Shown: piece by piece, positions 1 to 5,453 of the stretch | How positions within the stretch are numbered: the stretch's first letter is position 1 | Layout of the letters: the number at the start of each line of letters is the position of its first letter | NCBI GenBank assembly: GCA_012510325.1 | Contig: JAAZIG010000282.1 | Location: 1-5,573 of the forward strand | Length of the DNA: 5,573 nucleotides | Source of the DNA: Bacillota bacterium | Lineage (GTDB): Bacteria; Bacillota; Dethiobacteria; DTU022 | Reading direction: 5' to 3' | Translations under genes and position numbers: made by a program | The notes under the pieces: model-generated | Seen by the model: only the letters and a program-made list of their open reading frames with translations | What the model was told of the DNA's origin: nothing | Databases searched by the model: none

Positions 1-45
1 AGCGGTGCGGTGCTTCCCATGCCCGCTGATCTTCGTTCAGGCTTC

Positions 46-1755
46 CTAGATATCCTGAGCATCGGCCATGAGAAACTCAACAATTACATGTTTGACCGCA
101 TTGCGGTGGTACGGCCTTTTAAGCGCTTCGCGGGCACCCAGCACCGGGCCGCTCTCCGGCGGGGCAGCCTCCAGAACAAGGCGGTACAGCTCCCGGGCCG
201 GCTCTCTTTGCCCCTGCAGGTCGTAGCACCGCCCCTGCCAGAGCCGGACCAAAGCGCGGCGGTAACTGCTGTTGAACGGTTTGTCAGCCTGGCGGAATTG
301 CTCCAGAGCGGCTCCGGTGCGGCCCTGTTTGAGATAGAAGATTCCCAGCATAAAAGCATAGAGCGGCTCCTGTGAATGGAGGCGGCGGGCCTCTTCGAGG
401 TGCCAAATAGCGCTTTCTTCGTCCAGCTCATCGAAAGCCTGGTAGGCCAGGGCATACTCGCGCAGCGCCGGATAAGCGGGGCTGTGGAAATACGGGTTCC
501 CCGGGATGGCGCCCAAAGCTCCATCTTTCCCCCGGCGCAGCGCCTCGATGTCAAATCCGACATAAGCAGGGGTGGTATTGGCCGGGGCGGGCCCCAGGGC
601 CACCCAAACCCTCTGTTTATCCGGTTCCATCACCGCACTGGTCACATTGTGTACCGCTGCGATGGTATTGCCCAGCGGACGCTCCATCCGCGAAAGGGGA
701 TCGTAGTGGTCGCCCAGCACCGCTGCCATCAGCTCAGGGGTAATCGAGCCGGCATGCTCCTCCAACCAGCGGCGCATTCTGTGGAGCCGGGCAGAATTGT
801 GCTCCAGAAACGCATGGCCGGGAACAAATTCATTCTTTTGCAGGCGGGGATGCAGGTAGCTGTTGGCGTAACAGAGCCAGGGTTTGCCCCCTTCCGGCTC
901 AGTGACCGCATAACCGTCGGCATCGGTCTCGATGAGCACCGCTTCCTTGTCGGCGGCGCTGCCGACCAGAATGGACCAGCCCGAGATGGACGGTCGCCTG
1001 CTGATTATTTTAACAGCCTCGGAAATATTCCGCGCGCAGGCGGCCACTTCATTGCTGATGGAGATAATGCTCCGCCCCCGGGTGCTCACCGCTTTGCTGA
1101 AATTCTGGTGGACGGAAACCGCCAGCCCCTCGGCGTTGAAAGCGGTGATCCCCTCAATGGGGATGCCGGCGCTGGTGACGGAGGTAAAAGGTATCTCCCC
1201 CGGTCCGGGCTCGACCACCAGCACAACAGCCTGATCGATCCATTTGTCCCCGGTGAAAAAATCAAGGTTGCGCCCAAAGATCATCTCTCCATCCGCAGTC
1301 GCTTCCCCCCAGGCGATTAGACTTGAACAGCCGACGCCGCTCCCGGGAATCGGCGGAGCCGACGGCAGCTTTCCCCCCCGCGCCTTGAAGAGCCATCCCA
1401 GGCAGTAGTTGTAGGTATCCGCGACCGCCGCCGCACGCTTCAGCTCCCCGTAACTGACGGCGTGATCGACACCTTCACAATACCCCCGAAACAGCTCCCG
1501 ATCCCGGGGCGCAAAGCGCTGTTCCCGGATGGCCGGTTTTACAACGAGGGTGTCGATGAGCGATACCAGCAACCGCCGCACCGCCCCGGGCATCCCCGGA
1601 ACCATATGCGCGACCTTAATCTCCCAGAATTTGCGGTAGAAATCGAGGCTTCCCGAGAGCGCCTCCCCCCCCAGTTCCCGGGCATGCTCTCTGGAGCGCT
1701 CGTAAGGAGAACCGGAAACCCGCAGCACCCTTATTTTCTGCGGATCGATGATCAC
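46..1755 (-). CDS. C45-family Ntn hydrolase / acyltransferase-like protein with C-terminal TPR-like tail
   Basis: The product is 569 residues from the GTG at 1755. It resembles the peptidase C45 / acyl-CoA:6-aminopenicillanate acyltransferase family, self-cleaving Ntn hydrolases that hydrolyse or transfer amide-linked acyl groups. Family-like segments in order are an N-terminal GSPYERSREHARELGGE (about 15-31), the GSGVGCSS site (138-145) with Cys143 as the likely nucleophile freed by autocleavage, GRNLDFF (161-167) and FNAEGLAVSVHQN (206-218). Residues about 431-533 form three helical TPR-like units, such as LYAFMLGIFYLKQGRTGAALEQF, which I do not regard as part of the usual C45 core. There is no signal peptide or membrane segment, so it is probably cytoplasmic. 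The GTG follows a G-rich Shine-Dalgarno (A6G8, then TAAT). A TTG at 1863 with AAGGAGG nine bases upstream is in frame and would add 36 residues. The substrate cannot be read from the sequence. Confidence 0.88.
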   Translation of the reverse strand: MIIDPQKIRVLRVSGSPYERSREHARELGGEALSGSLDFYRKFWEIKVAHMVPGMPGAVRRLLVSLIDTLVVKPAIREQRFAPRDRELFRGYCEGVDHAVSYGELKRAAAVADTYNYCLGWLFKARGGKLPSAPPIPGSGVGCSSLIAWGEATADGEMIFGRNLDFFTGDKWIDQAVVLVVEPGPGEIPFTSVTSAGIPIEGITAFNAEGLAVSVHQNFSKAVSTRGRSIISISNEVAACARNISEAVKIISRRPSISGWSILVGSAADKEAVLIETDADGYAVTEPEGGKPWLCYANSYLHPRLQKNEFVPGHAFLEHNSARLHRMRRWLEEHAGSITPELMAAVLGDHYDPLSRMERPLGNTIAAVHNVTSAVMEPDKQRVWVALGPAPANTTPAYVGFDIEALRRGKDGALGAIPGNPYFHSPAYPALREYALAYQAFDELDEESAIWHLEEARRLHSQEPLYAFMLGIFYLKQGRTGAALEQFRQADKPFNSSYRRALVRLWQGRCYDLQGQREPARELYRLVLEAAPPESGPVLGAREALKRPYHRNAVKHVIVEFLMADAQDI

Positions 1756-1773
1756 ATTACCCCCCCCTTTTTT
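1756..1773 (-). promoter_or_regulatory. A6G8 homopolymer tract overlapping the ribosome binding site of the C45-like gene
   Basis: On the minus strand, six A (1768-1773) run directly into eight G (1760-1767), followed by TAAT and the GTG start. The G run serves as the Shine-Dalgarno and also lies in the reading frame coming from upstream. One extra G would place a TAA exactly before the start, and one fewer G would bring a TGA into frame two codons later, so only G8 plus or minus multiples of three keeps upstream and downstream reading fused. Tract length would also change spacing from ribosome binding site to start. Confidence 0.55.
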
Positions 1774-1863
1774 ACATTCCTTGAAGCAGACAATGTTAGC
1801 GGCCCCGTAGAAACCGGCCGCAGCGGCAAAGCTCGGACAATCGCCCCGCTCTCCGCAGTGCAA
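1756..1863 (-). other. Possible translated Cys-rich 36-residue extension or leader peptide of the C45-like gene
   Basis: A TTG at 1863 has a canonical AAGGAGG at 1873-1879, nine bases upstream, and is in frame with the C45-like gene. The encoded stretch has four cysteines spaced C-x5-C-x16-C-x3-C, in HCGERGDC and VCFKECKK, and ends in a run of glycines from the G8 tract. It could be an N-terminal extension, giving a 605-residue protein, or a separate small peptide if the G tract slips. Cysteine spacing of this sort can bind metal, but I do not recognise a family. It may also be untranslated leader. Confidence 0.3.
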
Positions 1864-1893
1864 GAGGGGCAGCCTCCTTCTCGCCTGTTCCCA

Positions 1894-1921
1894 ATTATGC
1901 CACACTAATGAAAATTGTCCA
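1894..1921 (-). promoter_or_regulatory. Sigma-A-type promoter for the C45-like gene
   Basis: Read on the minus strand, TGGACA (plus-strand 1916-1921) and CATAAT (1894-1899) are separated by 16 bases. Each differs from the TTGACA/TATAAT consensus at one position. Transcription would start near 1887, leaving a leader of about 130 bases before the GTG start, or a very short one before the alternative TTG at 1863. The surrounding bases are AT-rich compared with the genes. This is the best promoter match in the window; it is judged by eye only. Confidence 0.6.
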
Positions 1922-1994
1922 AGTTTGCAAGATTCCGCCCCCACTTGCCCCTTCACCGCCACCCGATCTTTGCCTGCATCTTTCCCGCTGCCGG

Positions 1995-2085
1995 GTGAGC
2001 CACAGTGAGCCACAGGGACGGATCTCCCGGCCCATTTCGCACCACAAGAGTGAGCCACGGGGACGGATCTCCCGGCCCATTTCGC
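1995..2085. repeat. Two near-identical 36-base repeat units with GGGGACGG core
   Basis: Units at 2005-2040 and 2050-2085 are 36 bases long and differ at one position (A or G before GGGACGG). They are separated by nine bases, giving a 45-base period. The first 10 bases of the unit (GTGAGCCACA) are also duplicated in tandem at 1995-2004. The core GGGACGGATCTCCC can fold as GGGA/TCCC around six bases. Such short intergenic repeats with GGGGACG cores resemble the REP-like elements associated with IS200-like (RAYT) transposases, though none is encoded here. This is non-coding, although one frame stays open through it. Confidence 0.75.
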
Positions 2086-2133
2086 CCGCTGGCGGAGCTG
2101 AAAGAGCAAAATGCCAGCAGGCAGCTCACCCGA

Positions 2134-2165
2134 AGATCTTTCGCCAAGCTTAGGATTACAAAAAT
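2134..2165 (+). repeat. Interspersed repeat of the AGATCCTTCG...CTCAGGATGAC type
   Basis: The stretch runs AGATCTTTCGCCAAGCTTAG, GATTAC and AAAAAT. It resembles a widely scattered bacterial intergenic repeat whose accidental translations read like ILSLAKDLR on the opposite strand, as they do here. It contains an AAGCTT palindrome and partly complementary ends (ATCTT/AGGAT). It sits between the second and third copies of the GGGGACGG repeat, so the region is a mosaic of two repeat families. A counterpart lies at 4562-4593. Confidence 0.5.
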
Positions 2166-2174
2166 ACCCAGACA

Positions 2175-2203
2175 CACCGTGGGGACGGATCTCCCGGCGG
2201 GTG
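2175..2203. repeat. Third, diverged copy of the GGGGACGGATCTCCCGGC repeat
   Basis: The 18-base core at 2181-2198 is identical to that of the copy at 2050-2085, but the flanks differ. Here it is bracketed by CACC (2175-2178) and GGTG (2200-2203), which could close a stem around the core. It ends about 60 bases upstream of the metallophosphoesterase start, next to an AT-rich stretch (2205-2238) that includes TAGAAT and TTATAT and may hold that gene's promoter. Confidence 0.65.
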
Positions 2204-2249
2204 GATTTTTTCGGAGCAAACAGGTAGAATTTATATATGGTTCAGTTCC

Positions 2250-2258
2250 GAGGTGATC
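2250..2258 (+). promoter_or_regulatory. Strong ribosome binding site that fixes the metallophosphoesterase start
   Basis: GAGGTGATC is a nine-base match to the complement of the usual Bacillota 16S rRNA 3' end and lies three bases before the ATG at 2262. The in-frame GTG at 2253 is inside this site, so it is unlikely to be the start. This supports ATG 2262 and a 294-residue product. Confidence 0.75.
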
Positions 2259-2261
2259 GAA

Positions 2262-3146
2262 ATGGGTGAAAAGACTGCTAAAATATGCACTGCTCTCCTC
2301 CTGGCGGCTCTGGCGGCTCTCGGTTTCTTGCTCTACGGCAACAACTCGATTCAGCGTTCTACATTTCACCTTTCGGTAGATAAATTGCCCCGCGATCATC
2401 CCGGGTTGCGGATTGTCCATATCAGCGATCTGCATGGGAAAAGGTTCGGACAGCACAACAGGCGTCTGGCCCGCGCCATCGTCCGGCTGGAACCGGATCT
2501 GATTCTCGTTTCCGGTGATATGATCGATTCGCACGATGATGACGGCAGCCCCTTCATCGATCTTCTTCACGAACTTCAGCAACGCTATCCCATCTACTGC
2601 TCCCTGGGCAATCACGAACAGATCGTCGAAGGGATGACCGGAACAGAGCGTTATACCCGTTTCGCTGCGGCAGTGGAGAAGGCCGGAGCGGTTTTGCTTG
2701 ACAATGAGCGGGCGGAATTTATGAAAGGGGGCACCGCGTTCGGGATCTACGGTTTTACTTCCGCGCTCTACCATTACTCCAGCGAGAGCATGGCCGAAAT
2801 CTGGGAAGATGCCGCGCTGAAAACAGCCTTTATCGAAGAGAAGCTCGGCCTTCCGCGAGACGAAGAGGTCTCCATCCTGCTGGCACATAACCCCAAATAT
2901 TTTCCGGAATACGTCGGCTGGGGCCCCGATCTGATCTGTGCCGGCCATATTCACGGCGGGGTGGTGCGTCTCCCCTTCTGGGGCGGAGTCCTGTCGCCGG
3001 ACAAAACTTTTTTCCCACCCTATTCTGCCGGCCTCTACCGCTCCGAAAAAACAAGCATGCATGTTAGTCGCGGTCTGGGCAACTCTGTCATCCCCTTTCG
3101 TATCTTCAACCGTCCCGATCTCTCTTTGATCATTATGAAACCGTAA
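2262..3146 (+). CDS. Membrane-anchored calcineurin-like metallophosphoesterase (YaeI/YkuE type)
   Basis: The 294-residue product has one N-terminal hydrophobic segment (about 7-25) followed by a complete two-metal phosphoesterase domain. The five motifs are visible: DLH (Asp56, His58), GDMID (Asp86), GNHE (Asn117, His118), LAHNP (His209) and GHIHGG (His229, His231), so the active site looks intact. Spacing and length fit the YaeI/YkuE branch, whose members hydrolyse phosphodiesters or phospholipid-linked substrates at the membrane or cell wall; the substrate here is unknown. There is no twin-arginine motif and no lipobox, so the hydrophobic segment is probably an uncleaved anchor or plain signal with the domain outside. 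The ATG is set by an adjacent GAGGTGATC site. The LAALAAL part of the anchor comes from a perfect 9-base tandem duplication (2301-2318). It is divergent from the C45-like gene and separated by 286 bases from the MetE-like gene. Confidence 0.92.
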   Translation: MGEKTAKICTALLLAALAALGFLLYGNNSIQRSTFHLSVDKLPRDHPGLRIVHISDLHGKRFGQHNRRLARAIVRLEPDLILVSGDMIDSHDDDGSPFIDLLHELQQRYPIYCSLGNHEQIVEGMTGTERYTRFAAAVEKAGAVLLDNERAEFMKGGTAFGIYGFTSALYHYSSESMAEIWEDAALKTAFIEEKLGLPRDEEVSILLAHNPKYFPEYVGWGPDLICAGHIHGGVVRLPFWGGVLSPDKTFFPPYSAGLYRSEKTSMHVSRGLGNSVIPFRIFNRPDLSLIIMKP

Positions 3147-3172
3147 CCGGCCCGGGGGAACAAGGTCGGAGC

Positions 3173-3203
3173 CGTCAGCTACTTCCTCCTTGCCCGGCTG
3201 ACG
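3173..3203 (+). terminator. Weak hairpin downstream of the metallophosphoesterase gene
   Basis: CGTCAGC (3173-3179) and GCTGACG (3197-3203) form a perfect 7-base stem around a 17-base loop. A five-T run begins only about 15 bases later (3218-3222), so it is not a textbook intrinsic terminator. It lies 27 bases after the stop codon and may end or attenuate that transcript. Confidence 0.3.
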
Positions 3204-3206
3204 CAC

Positions 3207-3432
3207 TATTGGATATCTTTTTAATTGCTTGTCGGCAAGAAGGGATCTGCCCCCTGAACGGGAAATAATGCTCAGGCGAGATCACCGCAGGAGCTCTTTG
3301 AGGGGGAAACGCTATTGAGCAGACAGTCTGGGGGAAAAAGTGCTTCGCTGCCTGGCCGCCTGACGGCGGGCGCCGGGCAAAGATTGGACAGGAGTAAAGC
3401 CCGGTTCGACCGCGGAAAGGGGGCGACAGACA
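3207..3432 (+). other. Non-coding, possibly structured leader before the MetE-like gene
   Basis: I see no credible gene between 3147 and 3432. A weak promoter-like pair, TTGCCC (3190-3195) and TATCTT (3214-3219) with 18-base spacing, could start a leader of about 200 bases. Possible helices are CCCCCT (3250-3255) with AGGGGG (3301-3306); CCGCC (3356-3360) with GGCGG (3365-3369) around TGAC; CCGGGC (3373-3378) with GCCCGG (3399-3404); and CGGT (3402-3405) with ACCG (3409-3412). The last two overlap and exclude each other, just before the ribosome binding site at 3416-3423. I do not find the conserved boxes of cobalamin, SAM-I, TPP or T-box leaders, so no riboswitch class is claimed. Confidence 0.3.
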
Positions 3433-4479
3433 ATGCTTAAGCAGGCGGCATCTTCACCGCAGCAACCGCTGGAGGGAAACTGTTTGACCACCGCCATGGG
3501 GATTTTGCCGCATGGGGATGTGGAGAAAGCGCTGCAGCTTTCCCTATCCCTCGATATTCCCTTCTGGCCGCAGTTGCCCGGGGTCAGCTTCTACGAAGAT
3601 ATGTACGCCCAGGCTTCGGAGCATTTTCCGGGGATCGAACTGGATCTGGAGCGCCGGGAGATCCATTTTTCTCTGGAGCGGTTTTACCAGGAGCTGGAGC
3701 AGTATCTGCTCCACTGGGAGGACGAATCATATTTTCGCCTCTCTCCACAGTACAGCGCTGTCTACCATCGCTTTCTGGAAAAAGAGCTGTCCGCGTACCC
3801 CTATATCCGCGGCCAGAGCATCGGCCCCGTCAGCTTCGGGATGAAGATTCAGGATCGCGAAAGACGCCCGATGATCTATTTCGATGAGGTGCGCGAGATC
3901 ATTTTTGATTTCTTTGCCCGGAAGCTGCAGGCCCAGTACCGCGACCTGCAGAAGATCCATCCGCAGCCCTTTGTCTGGGTCGACGAACCCGGTCTGGAGA
4001 TGCTCTTCATGTCCTATACCGGCTATACCAGCGAGAAGGCCTCTGCCGACTACCGCGCCTTCCTGAAGAACTTTCCCGGACCCAGGGGCGTGCACCTCTG
4101 TGGCAATCCCGACTGGTCCTTTCTGCTCAATCTGGATCTCGACATCCTCTCTTTGGACGTTCTCGCCCGGGGGTACATCTTTTCGCGCTACCGGGAGGAG
4201 GTCCGCTCTTTTCTCGACCGCGGAGCCATTATTTCCTGGGGAATTACGCCCACCCTGACGGAAGAGTATCTGGAGGAAAATCTTCAATCGATGATTGAGC
4301 GGATCGAAGAGCTCTGGGGATATCTGGAGCAGGGCGGAATACCGAGGGAGCAGCTCCTCCGGCAGGCCTGGTTCGCCCCGGCCCGCTGCTGCCTGATCAA
4401 CACAGACAGGGAGAAAACCGTGGAGCTGTCTTTCCAGCTGCTCAAAGAAGTGGCGGCGCATTTTAAAAAAGAGCTTTAA
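3433..4479 (+). CDS. Stand-alone MetE/UROD-superfamily Zn methyltransferase-like protein
   Basis: The 348-residue product resembles the C-terminal catalytic barrel of cobalamin-independent methionine synthase (MetE) and the related uroporphyrinogen decarboxylase fold; the MetE N-terminal domain is absent. Visible landmarks are SIGPVSFG (129-136), VDEPGLE (183-189), HLCGNPDW (220-227: His221 and Cys223 like the MetE H-x-C zinc ligands), SLD (240-242, possible acidic ligand) and PARCCLINT (316-324), where Cys319 or Cys320 could be the last ligand. Enzymes of this shape move methyl groups to thiols using zinc; short core-MetE proteins of anaerobes are reported to take methyl from methylcobalamin rather than methyl-folate. 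Whether this one makes methionine is inference. Start: ATG 3433 has AAAGGGGG nine bases upstream. TTG 3484 with GGAGGG (3472-3477) is an alternative giving 331 residues, just before the conserved-looking TTAMGILPH. It is probably soluble and cytoplasmic. Confidence 0.85.
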   Translation: MLKQAASSPQQPLEGNCLTTAMGILPHGDVEKALQLSLSLDIPFWPQLPGVSFYEDMYAQASEHFPGIELDLERREIHFSLERFYQELEQYLLHWEDESYFRLSPQYSAVYHRFLEKELSAYPYIRGQSIGPVSFGMKIQDRERRPMIYFDEVREIIFDFFARKLQAQYRDLQKIHPQPFVWVDEPGLEMLFMSYTGYTSEKASADYRAFLKNFPGPRGVHLCGNPDWSFLLNLDLDILSLDVLARGYIFSRYREEVRSFLDRGAIISWGITPTLTEEYLEENLQSMIERIEELWGYLEQGGIPREQLLRQAWFAPARCCLINTDREKTVELSFQLLKEVAAHFKKEL

Positions 4480-4504
4480 ACTGCCGCTGCAGGGCACAGG
4501 ACAA

Positions 4505-4533
4505 TGAGTCACGGGGACGGTGACTTTGACTCA
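4505..4533. repeat. Palindromic repeat A: TGAGTCA...TGACTCA with GGGGACG core
   Basis: The 7-base arms at 4505-4511 and 4527-4533 are perfect inverted repeats around 15 bases that begin cGGGGACG. An alternative inner stem, AGTCAC/GTGACT (4507-4512 and 4520-4525), uses some of the same bases. Its first 16 bases differ at only one position from the repeat at 2051-2066, linking the two intergenic regions. It starts 25 bases after the stop codon of the MetE-like gene. Confidence 0.75.
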
Positions 4534-4561
4534 CTTTCAGGAAACGGGATCCGGCCCCTCG

Positions 4562-4593
4562 CCGTCCTCCTGAAGGCGGAGCCTGAAGGATCT
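4562..4593 (-). repeat. Second AGATCCTTC...CAGGA-type interspersed repeat
   Basis: On the minus strand this reads AGATCCTTCAGGCTCCGCC and then TTCAGGAGGACGG. It resembles the same scattered repeat type as 2134-2165, in the opposite orientation. It lies between palindromic repeats A and B. The match is by eye and looser than for the GGGGACG repeats. Confidence 0.4.
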
Positions 4594-4595
4594 GA

Positions 4596-4626
4596 TGGGA
4601 CAAAGGGGACGTACCTTCTTGTCCCA
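4596..4626. repeat. Palindromic repeat B: TGGGACAA...TTGTCCCA with GGGGACG core
   Basis: Perfect 8-base arms at 4596-4603 and 4619-4626 flank 15 bases starting aGGGGACG. This is the same arm-to-arm distance and core position as repeat A, although the arm sequences differ. It is a good RNA hairpin between two convergent genes and could act as a transcription stop in either direction, but there is no proper T tract. It resembles REP-like elements of the RAYT-associated sort. Confidence 0.75.
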
Positions 4627-4715
4627 CTTTAGTTGCTACAGGGTCTGGTACCGGTTCATCCTGCAGAACTCCGGCATCTGAGTGAGTCAAAGTCATCGTC
4701 CGCCCGGATGGGCTG

Positions 4716-5453
4716 CTACCAAATTGGGGGAAACAACCTGTACCTGACTTTTCGGGCATAATCCCGGTATCCCGGCAGATGCCGCAGGAGCAGACGGTCC
4801 TCGAAAGCGGTGCGGATAACGATGAGCGCTATTGCCAGAATCGCCGGGAGCAGTGCCGCCTGCGAGCCGACGATGAAAGGAAGCGGCAGGGTGTTCAGGG
4901 ACATCCCCAGGTATCCGGGATGCCGAATATAGGCGTATGGCCCCCCGCTGACGGCATACTGCCGGCGCTCTTTTTGCAAGCGCACGGTTCCCTCAAAAAA
5001 AGGATTTTCCAGCGCCGCCCAGAGCACGATGAGAGAAGCGCTCACCTGAAGAAGAGCACCGGCACAGCTATAAAATTCGGGCAGCGCGGACCAGTGGAAA
5101 CGTCCGCTATCAAGACCGGCGACCAGCGGCAGCGCTATCAGGTTGGTCCCAAACAGGAGCAGCAGCAGAACTTTGTCCAAACTCTTGGTATTCTCCCCCG
5201 GGCGTCCCCTTTCATTGAGCAGCTCCGGCGATCGGTAAACAAGTAACAGGTTGCCGCCCAGCGAGAGCGCCGCCGCCAGCAGGTAATAAAGCCAGCCCCG
5301 GGGCAGATCGAGCCGCCCCGCTGCAATAAAAAAACTGCAGCCAGAAATGAAGAGCATCCGCAAAGGAGAAAAAAAAGCATTCCACCCAATCCGGGTTAAC
5401 CGCCTGTCAGGTTCGACTACATCCGCCCCCCCAAATTTTCGCCTCTCCGGCAC
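4716..5453 (-). CDS. Isoprenylcysteine carboxyl-methyltransferase (ICMT)-family membrane protein
   Basis: The frame is open from a GTG at 5564 to the stop at 4716 (282 residues). From the GTG at 5453 used here the product is 245 residues. It has about six hydrophobic segments and the ICMT/PEMT-like SAM-binding signature near the C terminus: GGPYAYIRHPGYLGM, then AFED and LPGYRDYARKVRYRLFPPIW. A DLPRGWLYY segment and RSPELLNERGR are also typical. Eukaryotic ICMT methylates prenylated cysteines; the bacterial relatives mostly have unknown substrates, so only membrane SAM-dependent methyltransferase is claimed. Start: family-like sequence begins around LTRIGWNAFF. GTG 5453 is the last start that keeps it, but none of the in-frame candidates (5564, 5516, 5453, 5363, 5357) has a clear Shine-Dalgarno. 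The stop lies 15 bases from the mosaic repeat element. It is convergent with the MetE-like gene. Confidence 0.8.
   Translation of the reverse strand: MPERRKFGGADVVEPDRRLTRIGWNAFFSPLRMLFISGCSFFIAAGRLDLPRGWLYYLLAAALSLGGNLLLVYRSPELLNERGRPGENTKSLDKVLLLLLFGTNLIALPLVAGLDSGRFHWSALPEFYSCAGALLQVSASLIVLWAALENPFFEGTVRLQKERRQYAVSGGPYAYIRHPGYLGMSLNTLPLPFIVGSQAALLPAILAIALIVIRTAFEDRLLLRHLPGYRDYARKVRYRLFPPIW

Larger units (their letters stand above)
4515..4701. repeat. 187-base mosaic element bounded by 21-base inverted repeats
   Basis: Bases 4515-4535 and 4681-4701 are inverted copies of each other with one mismatch (GGACGGTGACTTTGACTCAC against its complement). They enclose palindrome B and the minus-strand interspersed repeat. 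The right copy stops at CGTCC, so it is a partial copy of repeat A in reverse. The arrangement recalls bacterial interspersed mosaic elements, or a small non-autonomous element. I see no target-site duplication at the edges and no open frame inside. Confidence 0.65.

Noticed and set aside
376..1320. Plus-strand frame of 314 codons opposite the C45-like gene
   Set aside because: Antisense shadow; the minus strand carries the conserved Ntn-hydrolase motifs over the same stretch.
1995..2085. CRISPR-like array (two 36-base repeats)
   Set aside because: Only two full units separated by nine bases, far shorter than a spacer, with no cas genes; it fits an interspersed or tandem intergenic repeat.
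1864..2175. Extension of the C45-like protein upstream to 2175
   Set aside because: The extra frame runs through the promoter and the repeats, translating them as repeated GRSVPVAH; it is open by chance in GC-rich DNA.
1953..3206. Long minus-strand frame of 417 codons opposite the metallophosphoesterase
   Set aside because: It is the shadow of a gene with all five metal-site motifs and passes through repeats; its translation shows no recognisable domain.
3399..3420. T-box antiterminator (GACCGCGGAAA) or tRNA T-arm (GGTTCGACC)
   Set aside because: The TGGN element and stem I features of a T-box are missing, and no acceptor, D or anticodon stems can be built around the T-arm-like bases.
3147..3432. 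Cobalamin or SAM riboswitch before the MetE-like gene
   Set aside because: Suggested by gene function, but the conserved cobalamin and SAM-I box sequences are not present.
3727..4512. Minus-strand frame of 261 codons opposite the MetE-like gene
   Set aside because: Antisense shadow; no motifs and no ribosome binding site, whereas the plus strand has the H-x-C and DEP motifs.
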